Shown here: in pieces, positions 55,616 through 64,000 of the stretch | How the letters are laid out: every line of letters starts with the position of its first letter | Numbering within the stretch: the stretch's first letter is position 1 | From: Ricordea florida | Lineage: Eukaryota > Cnidaria > Anthozoa > Corallimorpharia > Ricordeidae | Direction: 5' to 3' | Length of the DNA stretch: 64,000 nt | NCBI GenBank assembly: GCA_949710005.1 | Contig: OX453280.1 | Coordinates: 21,476,207 to 21,540,206 of the forward strand | Made by a program: the position numbers and the translations under genes | Notes under the pieces: generated by a model | Databases searched by the model: none | Seen by the model: only the letters and a program-made list of their open reading frames with translations | What the model was told of the DNA's origin: nothing

Positions 55616-55732
55616 AATAGATAATTACTGAGGCGAGCAGCATTATTGGATATAATGCAGATAGCTTCGGCCTGCGGCCTCAGCTGCCTGCATTATATCC
55701 AATAATGCTGCTCGCCTCAGTAATTATCTATT
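55614..55732. repeat. 119-bp palindrome at the right edge of the fold-back element
   Basis: Arms TAATAGATAATTACTGAGGC...ATAATGCAG pair almost perfectly. It begins where the previous element ends, so it may be part of its terminus. Confidence 0.8.
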
Positions 55733-57160
55733 ACATATTAGCTCAGGTACGTAGGGGAAATATCGGTGGTAAAGTTTAGTTTTCAATTAAAACTTGCGAA
55801 GCACGTAGAAGCTGGACCATTTTCATTCTCTCACAACTTCACAAATAGTTGTGAAGCACGTTTCCTCCAATTTATTCCCCAGTGAGTTTTTCATCATTTC
55901 GTGCAGAAATTTAATTTGGTACTCTTTCACATGCTCGTTACGCGGTCTGACAGGAGGATTGATTTCGCCACAGCCTCGTCTCCTTCAAAGACAGCGGCCT
56001 TTTGTTCAAAGTTCTCCAACTCTATACCTTAAACAGAATTTTTCTTCATATCGTGATTAGCAAAGGTCATAGATTGCCTTAGACTTTATTACCATGAACA
56101 TGCAGTACTAGTACATGGAAAAACTACACAAAACCTATTAAGGGAATCATCAAACAGATAAAGAACTGCATGCGGTTAGATACAGGAATTGTTTATTATA
56201 GATATTGTTTGTTATAGAGATGAAAACAGTTTAAAAGTAACCAAAAAGACCTACGTGACTTTTTTTCAGATGAGAAGATCTTACAAACGTAACTAAAACA
56301 AATTAAATAGTACTTAACGAAACTAGAAAGGCGTGTCCATATATTAACAGTACTGACTACTATGAACGAATCACTCTAGAAAGCTGGTTCACTAATTTAC
56401 ATTAGTATAAATACTCAGGTGATTATACAAAATCGCGCGCTCTGATTGGTTCGCTATCTCGGATTATCAGCCGATAATCACCTCGACGAACAAAATGGCT
56501 GCCAGTCGTTTGCGCGCTATTGATGAAATAAAACTTTTTCGAGTCGTAAAATGCTTTTATTTTCTTTTTTGAAATAATCACCTGTGTATTTATACTAAAA
56601 CAATTATTCGCCTCCGGCTCAGTGATTCTCGGTGAATATTCACCAAGAATCACTTCGCCTTCGGCGAATAATTGTTAAATAAGCGCCAATGAACAGGTGG
56701 CTAACAATTACCTGGACCGTACAAACAACTTATCGGGCAACATTCAGGGAACAGACCTAGTAAACGGAACAAAACTGACAAAAACTGACCAATAAAAACT
56801 AAGTCTTTACAGCTGACTGAGCACCATGGCCTCACTGACAAACAGCCAATAACGCCACGGCGTACACGACCCATCACGACGTTGAACACAAACACGAATA
56901 CCACCACCTAGCGACAGGTAAATTACTTGACTTTGATTGATGATGACTTCTGCTCAGGTTGTCGAAACGTCAGTCAACATCATCAATAACAATTGCTCTC
57001 AGAACTACTTACACCAGAACAATCAAACTCAACAACTTCGCTATTGATCATGCAATTCCTGGCTTCAAACTCTATGCAATTTGCGCTTATTAATATTATT
57101 TTAATTCATAAAAGCAACTTTTTGCAAACAGATTTACAATTTCATCTGTTCTATGAAGAG
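55733..57160. other. Non-coding stretch with a palindrome and retroelement-like scrap
   Basis: A 77-bp palindrome lies at 56,600-56,676 (CAATTATTCGCC arms). At 56,930-57,010 is a segment (TCAGGTTGTCGAAACGTCAG) that I know as a common cnidarian Penelope-like retroelement end. No gene supported. Confidence 0.45.
56938..56976 (+). ncRNA. Degenerate hammerhead-like core (candidate)
   Basis: TTGATGATGAC...GTCGAAACGTC follows the CUGAUGA-stem-GAAAC pattern with the first core base changed. Weak. Confidence 0.25.
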
Positions 57161-57189
57161 CACTGATAATACGTTCGCTATTTAATCAC

Positions 57190-57462
57190 ACAGCAACCAG
57201 ACAGGAGGGCTGCGGACAGACCAACAAGGGGCTTTGACCCACCTCCTACAGACACACCCACTTGCGGTTTTGATCCTCCTCCACCGGAAACCCATTTTGA
57301 GAATAAGAAGCCCGATGATGAGGGTAAGAAGGAACAGAAAAAACGCGTCGATGTATCACCTGTGAATAACTCGTCCAATGTCGATCCTTTGGACAGCACT
57401 GTTGCTCTTGAGCTTACAGGAAGCTCTGGTGCTTCAAATGTGGAAGGGACTATCCTGGATTA
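57190..57462 (+). CDS. Possible proline-rich coding tail, unassigned
   Basis: About 90 codons are open to a TAA, with two copies of a GFDPPPT/GFDPPPP motif, a charged centre (KKPDDEGKKEQKKRVDV) and a Ser-rich end. A CACACAG just upstream could be a splice acceptor. No family recognised; it may be a scrap of a retroelement gag or a host terminal exon. Confidence 0.25.
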
Positions 57463-57628
57463 ATTTGTAGATAGCTCTGATCAGTCTTATATGGATAATT
57501 CTTCTAGCGATAAAACTGTAAAACTATAAAAAGTAGAGCGGGCGGGCGCTTTCTTTGTTTGCAACTTCTTTAAAATTATTTCCAATTGAATGCTTTCTTC
57601 ACACTTTACTACCCTGCGACAGATTTAG

Positions 57629-58090
57629 TGTTACGGCCAGACTTTAACTGTTCGTAAAGCGAGTGTGAATATTTCGACCGAAGTAGTTGCCTTAACGCAC
57701 TGCCACACAACTTCTAAAAACAACCCAGCCAAACTGTCACAATCTGGATTTTAATGCTCATCTTGTGTGACCATGTGGTCGACTGAAATCACAAGCATAA
57801 CGTACACCATATGACTAAGCTTACTAGTAATGTCCCAAAAACTATCAAACTTACAATCTATTGAACAGAACAAAGTAGCTATAATAACAACCAGTCTGGT
57901 GTAAAGAAAACTGAAAATTCGTACATACCAACGTTCCCGGTATAATTCACACCACAGAATATCTTGATCGTGCTTACTCAACTCGCGAGGTCTCTACTGA
58001 ACTAAGTGGTGTCATGTTCGTGAACCTTGTACTTAACCGCTTAATAATTAACTGGGTGCGTACCGCGTGGCTTGCACGCCAGCGGTAACA
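57629..58090 (-). repeat. 3' LTR of the BEL/Pao element
   Basis: In the element's sense it starts TGTTACCGCTGG directly after a purine-rich tract and ends GGCCGTAACA, giving the short inverted TGTTAC/GTAACA termini expected of an LTR (462 bp). The 5' LTR is beyond the window, so this cannot be checked against a partner. Confidence 0.65.
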
Positions 58091-58105
58091 TGGCTCCCCT
58101 AAATT
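58091..58105 (-). other. Polypurine tract
   Basis: Sense AATTTAGGGGAGCCA immediately before the LTR; the usual primer for plus-strand synthesis. Confidence 0.55.
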
Positions 58106-58227
58106 GCAACGTCAATTTATATCTAAATCTTTTCTTAATTTGATCAATTTGGTTCAACTGAAACTTTATAAAAAACTAGAATCTGACTTATGGAAAGGTT
58201 TAACTATTTCTAAACTTGTTTCTACAT

Positions 58228-61200
58228 TTAATGTCCTTGACTTAAACTTGAAGGCTCCTCGGTGGGGATTCCCGGTCTCACATTTGTCTGGTTCGGAAGG
58301 AGAAGCACAAGCTTATGGATAGGTCGCTCTAAAACCGACATTGGTTTTACTCTCTTTCCACCATTCGTCAGGTGGGCGTCACCGACTGTCAGTTTAACGC
58401 GACGGACTAGGCCGTCCGCGTCTTGGTAGGTCTCCTCCACACGGCCCAACTTCCATTGGTTTCGTGGAGTGTCTTCCTCTTTGATTAACACGACATCACC
58501 CCTGCCTATGTTTCGCTTCCTTGCTGCCCACTTACTCCTCTCCTGCAGGGAATGAAGGAACTCTTTCCTCCAACGAACCCAGAATTCGTTAGTCAAATGT
58601 TGTACTCTTCTCCACTGTTTCCTGGAGTATAGATCTGGTGTCTGGAAAACACCAGGTGGGGGTAGGACAACCTTGGACTTTTGGGTGAGTAGATGGTTCG
58701 GAGTCAACGGCTCTAGTGAATCTGGAGAAGTGGTGTTGTCAGTTGTGAGTGGGCGACTATTCACGACTGCCTCTGCTTCGCATATCAATGTATGAAGAGC
58801 TTCGTCGTTCAACTGAGTTCCGTTTTTCTCTAGAAGAGCTGAGAGGACACTACGTACGGTCTTAATTTGCCTCTCCCAGACACCTCCCATGTGGCTTGCG
58901 GAGGGTACGTTAAACTTCATTTCTATCCAGTCGCAATTCATCTTGAGTACTTCATTCTTCACCTTGTTTTCATCTATTTCAGAGAGGGCTTCGCGGAGCT
59001 CACGCCTTGCGCCAATGAAGTTGGTCCCTCGATCGCTGCGGAGCTGGCGGACGGGCCCGCGTCTGCAGACGAAGCGGCGTAGGGCGTTCAGAAATGAGTC
59101 GGTTTCCAATGTATGGGCAACTTCTAAGTGGATAGCCCTTGAAGTCATACAAGTAAACAAGACCCCATACCGTTTTACTTCTTTTCGTCCCTGCTTGATG
59201 AGCCACGGCCCAAAGTAATCCACTCCACAATATGCGAAGGGGGGAGCAGGTTCAAGGCGGTCTATAGGAAGGTCAGCCATCCTTTGCACTTGTGTGGTTG
59301 CACGAAGTCTTTGGCAGGTGACGCAATTCCTGATGTATTCTGCGACAGCCGCACTGCACCCTACGATCCAGTATCCTGATGAACGAATCTCGTTAAGTGT
59401 GAAACCTCTACCTTGATGTTCAGTCTTCTCATGAAAGTGCTTGATTATTAGCCTTGTAACGTGTCCGCTCTTGGGAAGGATGATCGGGTGTTTTACTTCT
59501 AAAGAAATACTTGCTTGTCTGATTCGTCCTCCTACTCTGAGTATACCACTTTCATCAAGGAAAGGATCAAGGCGGTAGAGAGGGCTTGTCTTCTTCACTC
59601 TGACCGTCTGTTGTCTCTCCTCTTCTCTGTCTCTCTCCTTCTTATTTGCGTTACGAGACTGAAGCAGCGTAATTTCATAAGGGAAGGCTCTCTCCTGTAC
59701 AGCCTTGACAATCTTTCTTTCAGCGTTCTTGACATCTGCTACTGTGATGCTTTCTGAGAACCTCCGGTCTTCACGCTGTGCCTTGCTCGCATTACGCAGA
59801 TGAATTCTGTCTAACAACTTTTGCCGATATTTAAGGCAGAGGGCTAGGGCTTTCTTGGCGCGGAACCAATCGGAGAAGTACACCAGCCTATCAGTAAGTT
59901 CACATTGTTCTTTCGTTGTAGCTGTAAAGGTGGAGACTCTTTTCAACTCCTTATCGTCAGGAGACACAACTGGTGACTTGGTTTGCTTGCTTTCTCGCCA
60001 GTCTTGACAAGGCTTCCATAGGAAGGTAGGGCCGTTTATCCACCTCGAGCCTTTGGTTAGGTCTTTCGCGTCAAGGCCACGGGAAGCATCATCAGCCGGA
60101 TTGTTCTTGGTTGCCACATGTAGCCACTGACTTGGATCACTATGTTCTCTGATTTCCTGAACACGATTAGCCACAAAGGTGTGGAAACGGCGGGCGTCGT
60201 TGTTTATGTATCCCAACACTACTTCGCTATCGATCCAGAAATACTCCTTGTAATCCTCGTATTCCAATTCACGTTGAAGCACTCGACTAACTCTCACGGA
60301 CACAAGGGCTGCTGTCAGTTCTAGGCGTGGTATCGTAATTGGTTTCATGGGCGTAACCCGGGCCTTCCCTAACAGGAACGAGCAGTGGGTTTCTTCGCTC
60401 TCGTTTTCCAATCTCAGGTATGAGCACTGGCCGTACCCTTCTTCGCTGGCATCAGAGAAGTGATGGATTTCGATTCTCTTTACATCTCCAAAGTTGTCTG
60501 GTTTATAGCATCGCTGTATGCTCATTTGCTCCAGTAGGGGAAGGTCTTGTCGCCACCGCTCCCATCTTGCCTTAACTTCATCAGGTATGGGGTCGTCCCA
60601 TTCAACTTTATCTTTACATAACTCTTGAAGTATCTTCTTTCCTTGGAGGAGGAAGGGAGCAGCGAATCCCAGCGGATCGTATATAGAGCTTACTGTGGAT
60701 AATATGCCGCGTCTTGTGAATGGTTTGTCCTTCAGGAGGATCCGAAAATGGAAAACATCGTTCTCCACACACCACTCTACGCCAAGGACTCTTTCAGGTG
60801 GGAGGTCGTCATGGTCTAGGTCAAGATTCTTGATTCCTTTAGCACGGTCTTCGGCTGGAATAGACTCGATTACTTCTTTCCGGTTGGAGATGAATTTATG
60901 AAGGTGAAAACCTCCTTTAGCGCACATTTCCTTGCTTGCTTTGATGAGGGCGATTGCTGCATCAGTTGTCTCAACAGACTTAAGTCCATCGTCGACGTAG
61001 AAATTACGTTTCAAGAAATTTGCAGCTTCAGGTCCAAAGTCGTGCTCATTGTCCTTTGCGGTCGCCTTTAGAGCCAGATTTGCGCACCCTGGAGAGGATC
61101 CAGCCCCAAAGAGATGTATCTTCATTCTATATTCTTGGGGTTCATGGTTCGTATTACCATTCTCCCACCAAAGGAAGCGTAGGTAGTCACGATGCTCTTC

Positions 61201-63234
61201 ATTCACTCCAACCTGAAGGAACATCCCTTCAATATCGCATGCAAACGCAATGGGTTCTTGGCGGAAGCGGCACAGTACACCGACCAAGGAGTTCGTCATA
61301 TCGGGTCCCTGGAGAAGATTCTTGTTTAGGGAGCAGCCCTGGAACTCTGCGGAGCAATCGAAAACGACTCTAATTTTCTCCATTTTTTTCGGGTGGTAAA
61401 CACCATAGTGTGGAATGTACCATGCCATTTCGTTCTTCTCTAAAGCTTTCTCTGCATATCCCTTCTTGATGGTGTCATTCATAAAGGTCACGTAATCTTC
61501 CTTGAACTTGGGGTTCCGCTCAAACTTCCGCTTTAACTGTTGGAGACGGTTCTCGGCAAGCTTCCTGTTCGATGGTAGCTTGACCACATCACTACGAAAC
61601 GGCAGTGGCATCTCATAGTGACCATCTTGAGTCTGGTGGATTCCATCTTGTAGTTTCTTGAGGAAGCGTCTGTCTTCCACTGACATGGCCCTTTCGAGTG
61701 GCTGCTTCTCGAAGAAATCACGCTCAAACATCTTTCCCACCGCATTGGGTGTCATAATTTCCTTGTGATGCATGGGGACGACGAATCCAATAGTAGAGGG
61801 CTCATCCGAACCAATCTCTTTGGTCACGATGCGGTTGCAGCTGATCCGAACAGTGCTACGACTGGTCATGTCTTGTGGTAGAATAGCGCCTATCACTCCC
61901 CAACCAAGTGCTGTACGTATCGCGTATGGGTCTGTTGCTCTTCCTGGAACAACGTCTCGCGGTTTAATGGCTTGCGTACAGTTGTTACCGATAAGAATGC
62001 CAATATGCAGATCGTCTCGGTAGGGAGGTATCTTGCTTGCTATAGCACGGAGGTGCTTCCATTTCCGAGCAGTTTCTTGTCGGGGAATTTGTTCCCTTTG
62101 GGCAGGAATCCGTTTCCGAGTGTAGCACTTTGGGAGTTCGATCTCTACTTGCGAGTCATGGCGTGATACTGTTAAACCAGTGATCTTCTGTGTTTGTATC
62201 TTATCCACAGTGTGCATTGTACCAAGCTCCAGCGTTATGTCAGGACCTTCAACTCCAAGTCTTGCACAGGTGTCTTCAGTAACAAAACAAGTGTCACTCT
62301 GGTCATCCAAGACTGCGTAAACTTCGACTGTCTTTCCGGGGTCTCCTTGGTGATATAACCACACTGGCACGATGAGGGAACTTGTGGCCGTCCCAGAATC
62401 GTTCATTTGGCAAACGCTAACACAGCTGTTGGTTGCTCTACACTCTTCTTCCTTTTCAACTTGTTGTCCACCCCTTGGCGATTTCGGACTGTCCAAGTGT
62501 AGTACGGTCGCATGTGGTTTGTTGCATATCTTGCATCTCTTGCCCATTTTGCACTGTCGAATCATGTGTTGCCTTCCCAAGCAGGAGAAGCATAGGCCCT
62601 TTGACTTGGCGAATTCTTTCCTATCTATAACACTCTTCCTCAGGAACTCCCGACAATTCTCTAAGTGGTGCTGCTCACGACACAGAAGACACACCTTGTT
62701 TTGCGTGGGTGGACTTTCCGAACTCTGTTCGCTGTTCGTGCTTGCCACCAGGGTGGTTCCACGATTTCCTTTCGTATAAGATTTGCCTTCCTTGTTTGAC
62801 CATCTTTCTTCTTTTCCAGTACCCTTCTGAATCGTCCTTCTAGTTGCGGTTAGTGCTTCATGTGAGAAGACAGGATGTGTCGCATCTGAAGCGGCGTCTT
62901 GAATGAACTCCACAAGGTCATCAAAGGTATAGTCACCCTTTCGAGCTTCAACTCTCTTCGCGTTTTCTCGCCACTTATTAGTATAATAATTAGGAAGACG
63001 GGCTGCGAGCTCCCGGATGGTAGAGAAGCTGTCAAACTCTCTTAGATATCGAACGGTTTTCATCGTCTCCTGGGTCATGACGAGAAAATCACTGAACTCC
63101 TGGAGGTCGCTACTTGTGTTACAGATCGGCCACACCTTGAGTTTTTCTCTGTACGCCTCGTAGATCTTGAATGAGTTTCCAAACCGCTCGTCTAATACCT
63201 TCCTCGCTCTTCCGTATGCATCGCTGCTTTGCAT
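58228..63234 (-). CDS. pol: BEL/Pao retrotransposon polyprotein (gag end, protease, RT, RNase H, integrase)
   Basis: 1,668 codons, uninterrupted. Order: the end of the DUF1759 gag region (RKVLDERFGN), zinc knuckles near residue 181 (CLLCREQHHLENC) and 215-245, an aspartic protease near 308 (VYAVLDDQSDTCFV), a reverse transcriptase (FACDIEGMFLQVG about 670, YVDDGLKS about 748), RNase H (HHFSDASEEGYGQC about 930), integrase zinc finger (HFHEK...CVTCQRLR) and core with Asp at GVDYFGPW (about 1,340), Asp at RSDRGTNF (about 1,402), Glu at GGVWERQIK (about 1,453), and a DUF5641-like C-terminus. It would copy and integrate the element. The visible ATG is internal to gag; upstream gag is broken. The intact catalytic residues suggest a fairly young copy. 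Confidence 0.95.
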   Translation of the reverse strand: MQSSDAYGRARKVLDERFGNSFKIYEAYREKLKVWPICNTSSDLQEFSDFLVMTQETMKTVRYLREFDSFSTIRELAARLPNYYTNKWRENAKRVEARKGDYTFDDLVEFIQDAASDATHPVFSHEALTATRRTIQKGTGKEERWSNKEGKSYTKGNRGTTLVASTNSEQSSESPPTQNKVCLLCREQHHLENCREFLRKSVIDRKEFAKSKGLCFSCLGRQHMIRQCKMGKRCKICNKPHATVLHLDSPKSPRGGQQVEKEEECRATNSCVSVCQMNDSGTATSSLIVPVWLYHQGDPGKTVEVYAVLDDQSDTCFVTEDTCARLGVEGPDITLELGTMHTVDKIQTQKITGLTVSRHDSQVEIELPKCYTRKRIPAQREQIPRQETARKWKHLRAIASKIPPYRDDLHIGILIGNNCTQAIKPRDVVPGRATDPYAIRTALGWGVIGAILPQDMTSRSTVRISCNRIVTKEIGSDEPSTIGFVVPMHHKEIMTPNAVGKMFERDFFEKQPLERAMSVEDRRFLKKLQDGIHQTQDGHYEMPLPFRSDVVKLPSNRKLAENRLQQLKRKFERNPKFKEDYVTFMNDTIKKGYAEKALEKNEMAWYIPHYGVYHPKKMEKIRVVFDCSAEFQGCSLNKNLLQGPDMTNSLVGVLCRFRQEPIAFACDIEGMFLQVGVNEEHRDYLRFLWWENGNTNHEPQEYRMKIHLFGAGSSPGCANLALKATAKDNEHDFGPEAANFLKRNFYVDDGLKSVETTDAAIALIKASKEMCAKGGFHLHKFISNRKEVIESIPAEDRAKGIKNLDLDHDDLPPERVLGVEWCVENDVFHFRILLKDKPFTRRGILSTVSSIYDPLGFAAPFLLQGKKILQELCKDKVEWDDPIPDEVKARWERWRQDLPLLEQMSIQRCYKPDNFGDVKRIEIHHFSDASEEGYGQCSYLRLENESEETHCSFLLGKARVTPMKPITIPRLELTAALVSVRVSRVLQRELEYEDYKEYFWIDSEVVLGYINNDARRFHTFVANRVQEIREHSDPSQWLHVATKNNPADDASRGLDAKDLTKGSRWINGPTFLWKPCQDWRESKQTKSPVVSPDDKELKRVSTFTATTKEQCELTDRLVYFSDWFRAKKALALCLKYRQKLLDRIHLRNASKAQREDRRFSESITVADVKNAERKIVKAVQERAFPYEITLLQSRNANKKERDREEERQQTVRVKKTSPLYRLDPFLDESGILRVGGRIRQASISLEVKHPIILPKSGHVTRLIIKHFHEKTEHQGRGFTLNEIRSSGYWIVGCSAAVAEYIRNCVTCQRLRATTQVQRMADLPIDRLEPAPPFAYCGVDYFGPWLIKQGRKEVKRYGVLFTCMTSRAIHLEVAHTLETDSFLNALRRFVCRRGPVRQLRSDRGTNFIGARRELREALSEIDENKVKNEVLKMNCDWIEMKFNVPSASHMGGVWERQIKTVRSVLSALLEKNGTQLNDEALHTLICEAEAVVNSRPLTTDNTTSPDSLEPLTPNHLLTQKSKVVLPPPGVFQTPDLYSRKQWRRVQHLTNEFWVRWRKEFLHSLQERSKWAARKRNIGRGDVVLIKEEDTPRNQWKLGRVEETYQDADGLVRRVKLTVGDAHLTNGGKRVKPMSVLERPIHKLVLLLPNQTNVRPGIPTEEPSSLSQGH

Positions 63235-63977
63235 GACTAACTACTAAAGCTTCATGTCCAATTTGCTTCGCTTCGGCCGCGTCGAGCTCTCGCTGAAGTT
63301 TTTCCTGTTCCTCTTGGCGTCGCGCTTCTCTTTCTTCGCAAAGCAAACTTTTGCCTGTCCAAATCCTGTTGGAATTTTATCTCTTTTATTTTCCCTTTCA
63401 GTGCCTCCAGGTCAGCGGTTTCTCTTCCAGATGTCACTGAAGCCCGAGATACCTTAGAGCGATTTGAGCGATAAGACCTTTGGGACAACATTTCCGATCT
63501 TTCCTGCTCAAGGTCCCTAATTCGTAGTTTGACGTCGGCGAGACAGTCAAGAAAGGACTTGCTAATTGATCGGAAATACTCCATGTCATCCTTGTCATTC
63601 TCATCGAGAGCTAACAAAACATCGATTACCTTTTCGTGACACGTCTTCAGGTAGTCCATGTCCATTTGTAAGCCATCCCTTCCAGACATGAGAGCGGTTA
63701 AATCACGCGGTGACTCTATCAGCAATCGATCCACGGACGTTATTCTTTCATTCACGGCAGATCCTGCGCGGCGGGATTTCTTTCGTGCAATGGTCAGATC
63801 GAATTCAAGGCCCTTCTCTGTGCGGCGCCGTTGCCTACACGTGGATAGCTCGGATGAATTCGGATTTTCTTTTTGAGAAACGATGTTTTCCTCAAACCCT
63901 TCACTAACTCTTTCGTTTTCGAATACCTGGCGATGATCATCTAAAGTTTCTAGTTCCTTAGAAGTTTTTTCAGACAT
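63235..63977 (-). pseudogene. gag: 5' part of gag, frame-broken
   Basis: The frame from the ATG at 63,977 encodes an acidic coiled-coil N-terminal gag region (ERVSEGFEENIVSQ, RQRRRTEKGLEFDL, DMEYFRSISKSFLDCLADV). Near 63,345 the coding pattern moves to another register (EEREARRQEEQEKLQREL), leaving the first frame to end in an arginine-rich tail. About 63,235 it joins the pol frame, apparently without the central gag domain that normally precedes the FGN motif. At least one frameshift and one deletion are therefore present. Confidence 0.75.
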
Positions 63978-64000
63978 TATGAATGAATCGTTTGATTGTC

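Overview
The window looks like nuclear DNA from an invertebrate animal, most likely a cnidarian and probably an anthozoan such as a coral. That placement is an inference from intron-bearing animal genes, AT-rich spacers, tRNA-derived SINEs, non-LTR and BEL/Pao retroelements, and mobile-gene families I associate with cnidarians. No bacterial gene organisation is present.

Layout. (1) About 2.7-27.7 kb, minus strand: a dispersed TRPC-type cation-channel gene. Ten exons read in compatible splice phases from a 32-nt exon at 27.65 kb, through the pre-S1 elbow (25.1 kb), S1-S2 (13.1 kb), S3-S5 (12.4 kb), a 30-nt microexon, the pore and S6 (10.9 kb) and the TRP-box exon (9.7 kb). Two further exons (5.9 and 2.7 kb) encode most of a SPRY domain, so a channel-SPRY fusion is possible. 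The introns hold LINE pieces, SINEs, fold-back elements, a SWIM/YqaJ-type gene remnant and a possible nested vWA-like exon. (2) 28-36.8 kb: microsatellites, a helitron remnant and a roughly 2.5-kb higher-order repeat present twice; the second copy carries a 978-bp element with inverted termini. (3) 36,791-47,189: a degraded Polinton/adintovirus-like integrated DNA-virus element. It has a double-jelly-roll major capsid protein, an FtsK/HerA-type packaging ATPase, a retroviral-type integrase, capsid-associated candidates, a set of small membrane proteins and a SAP-plus-zinc-repeat protein. No DNA polymerase B and no adenain-type protease are visible. (4) 47.2-57.6 kb: satellite, minisatellite and fold-back elements, including a third copy of the higher-order repeat. 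(5) 57.6-64 kb: a BEL/Pao LTR retrotransposon on the minus strand with a broken gag, a long intact pol and its 3' LTR; the 5' end is outside the window.

The strongest new observation is in the viral element. Nearly every gene, on both strands, has a TTTAAAG-type motif 24-30 nt upstream of its start codon, which suggests one shared promoter signal and very short 5' leaders. The motif also shows that the coiled-coil gene once began upstream of its present long frame. The element looks inactive: the integrase lost the stretch that should carry its third catalytic residue and is cut off at its C-terminus, the ATPase frame has no ATG, and the right end was lost into host satellite DNA.
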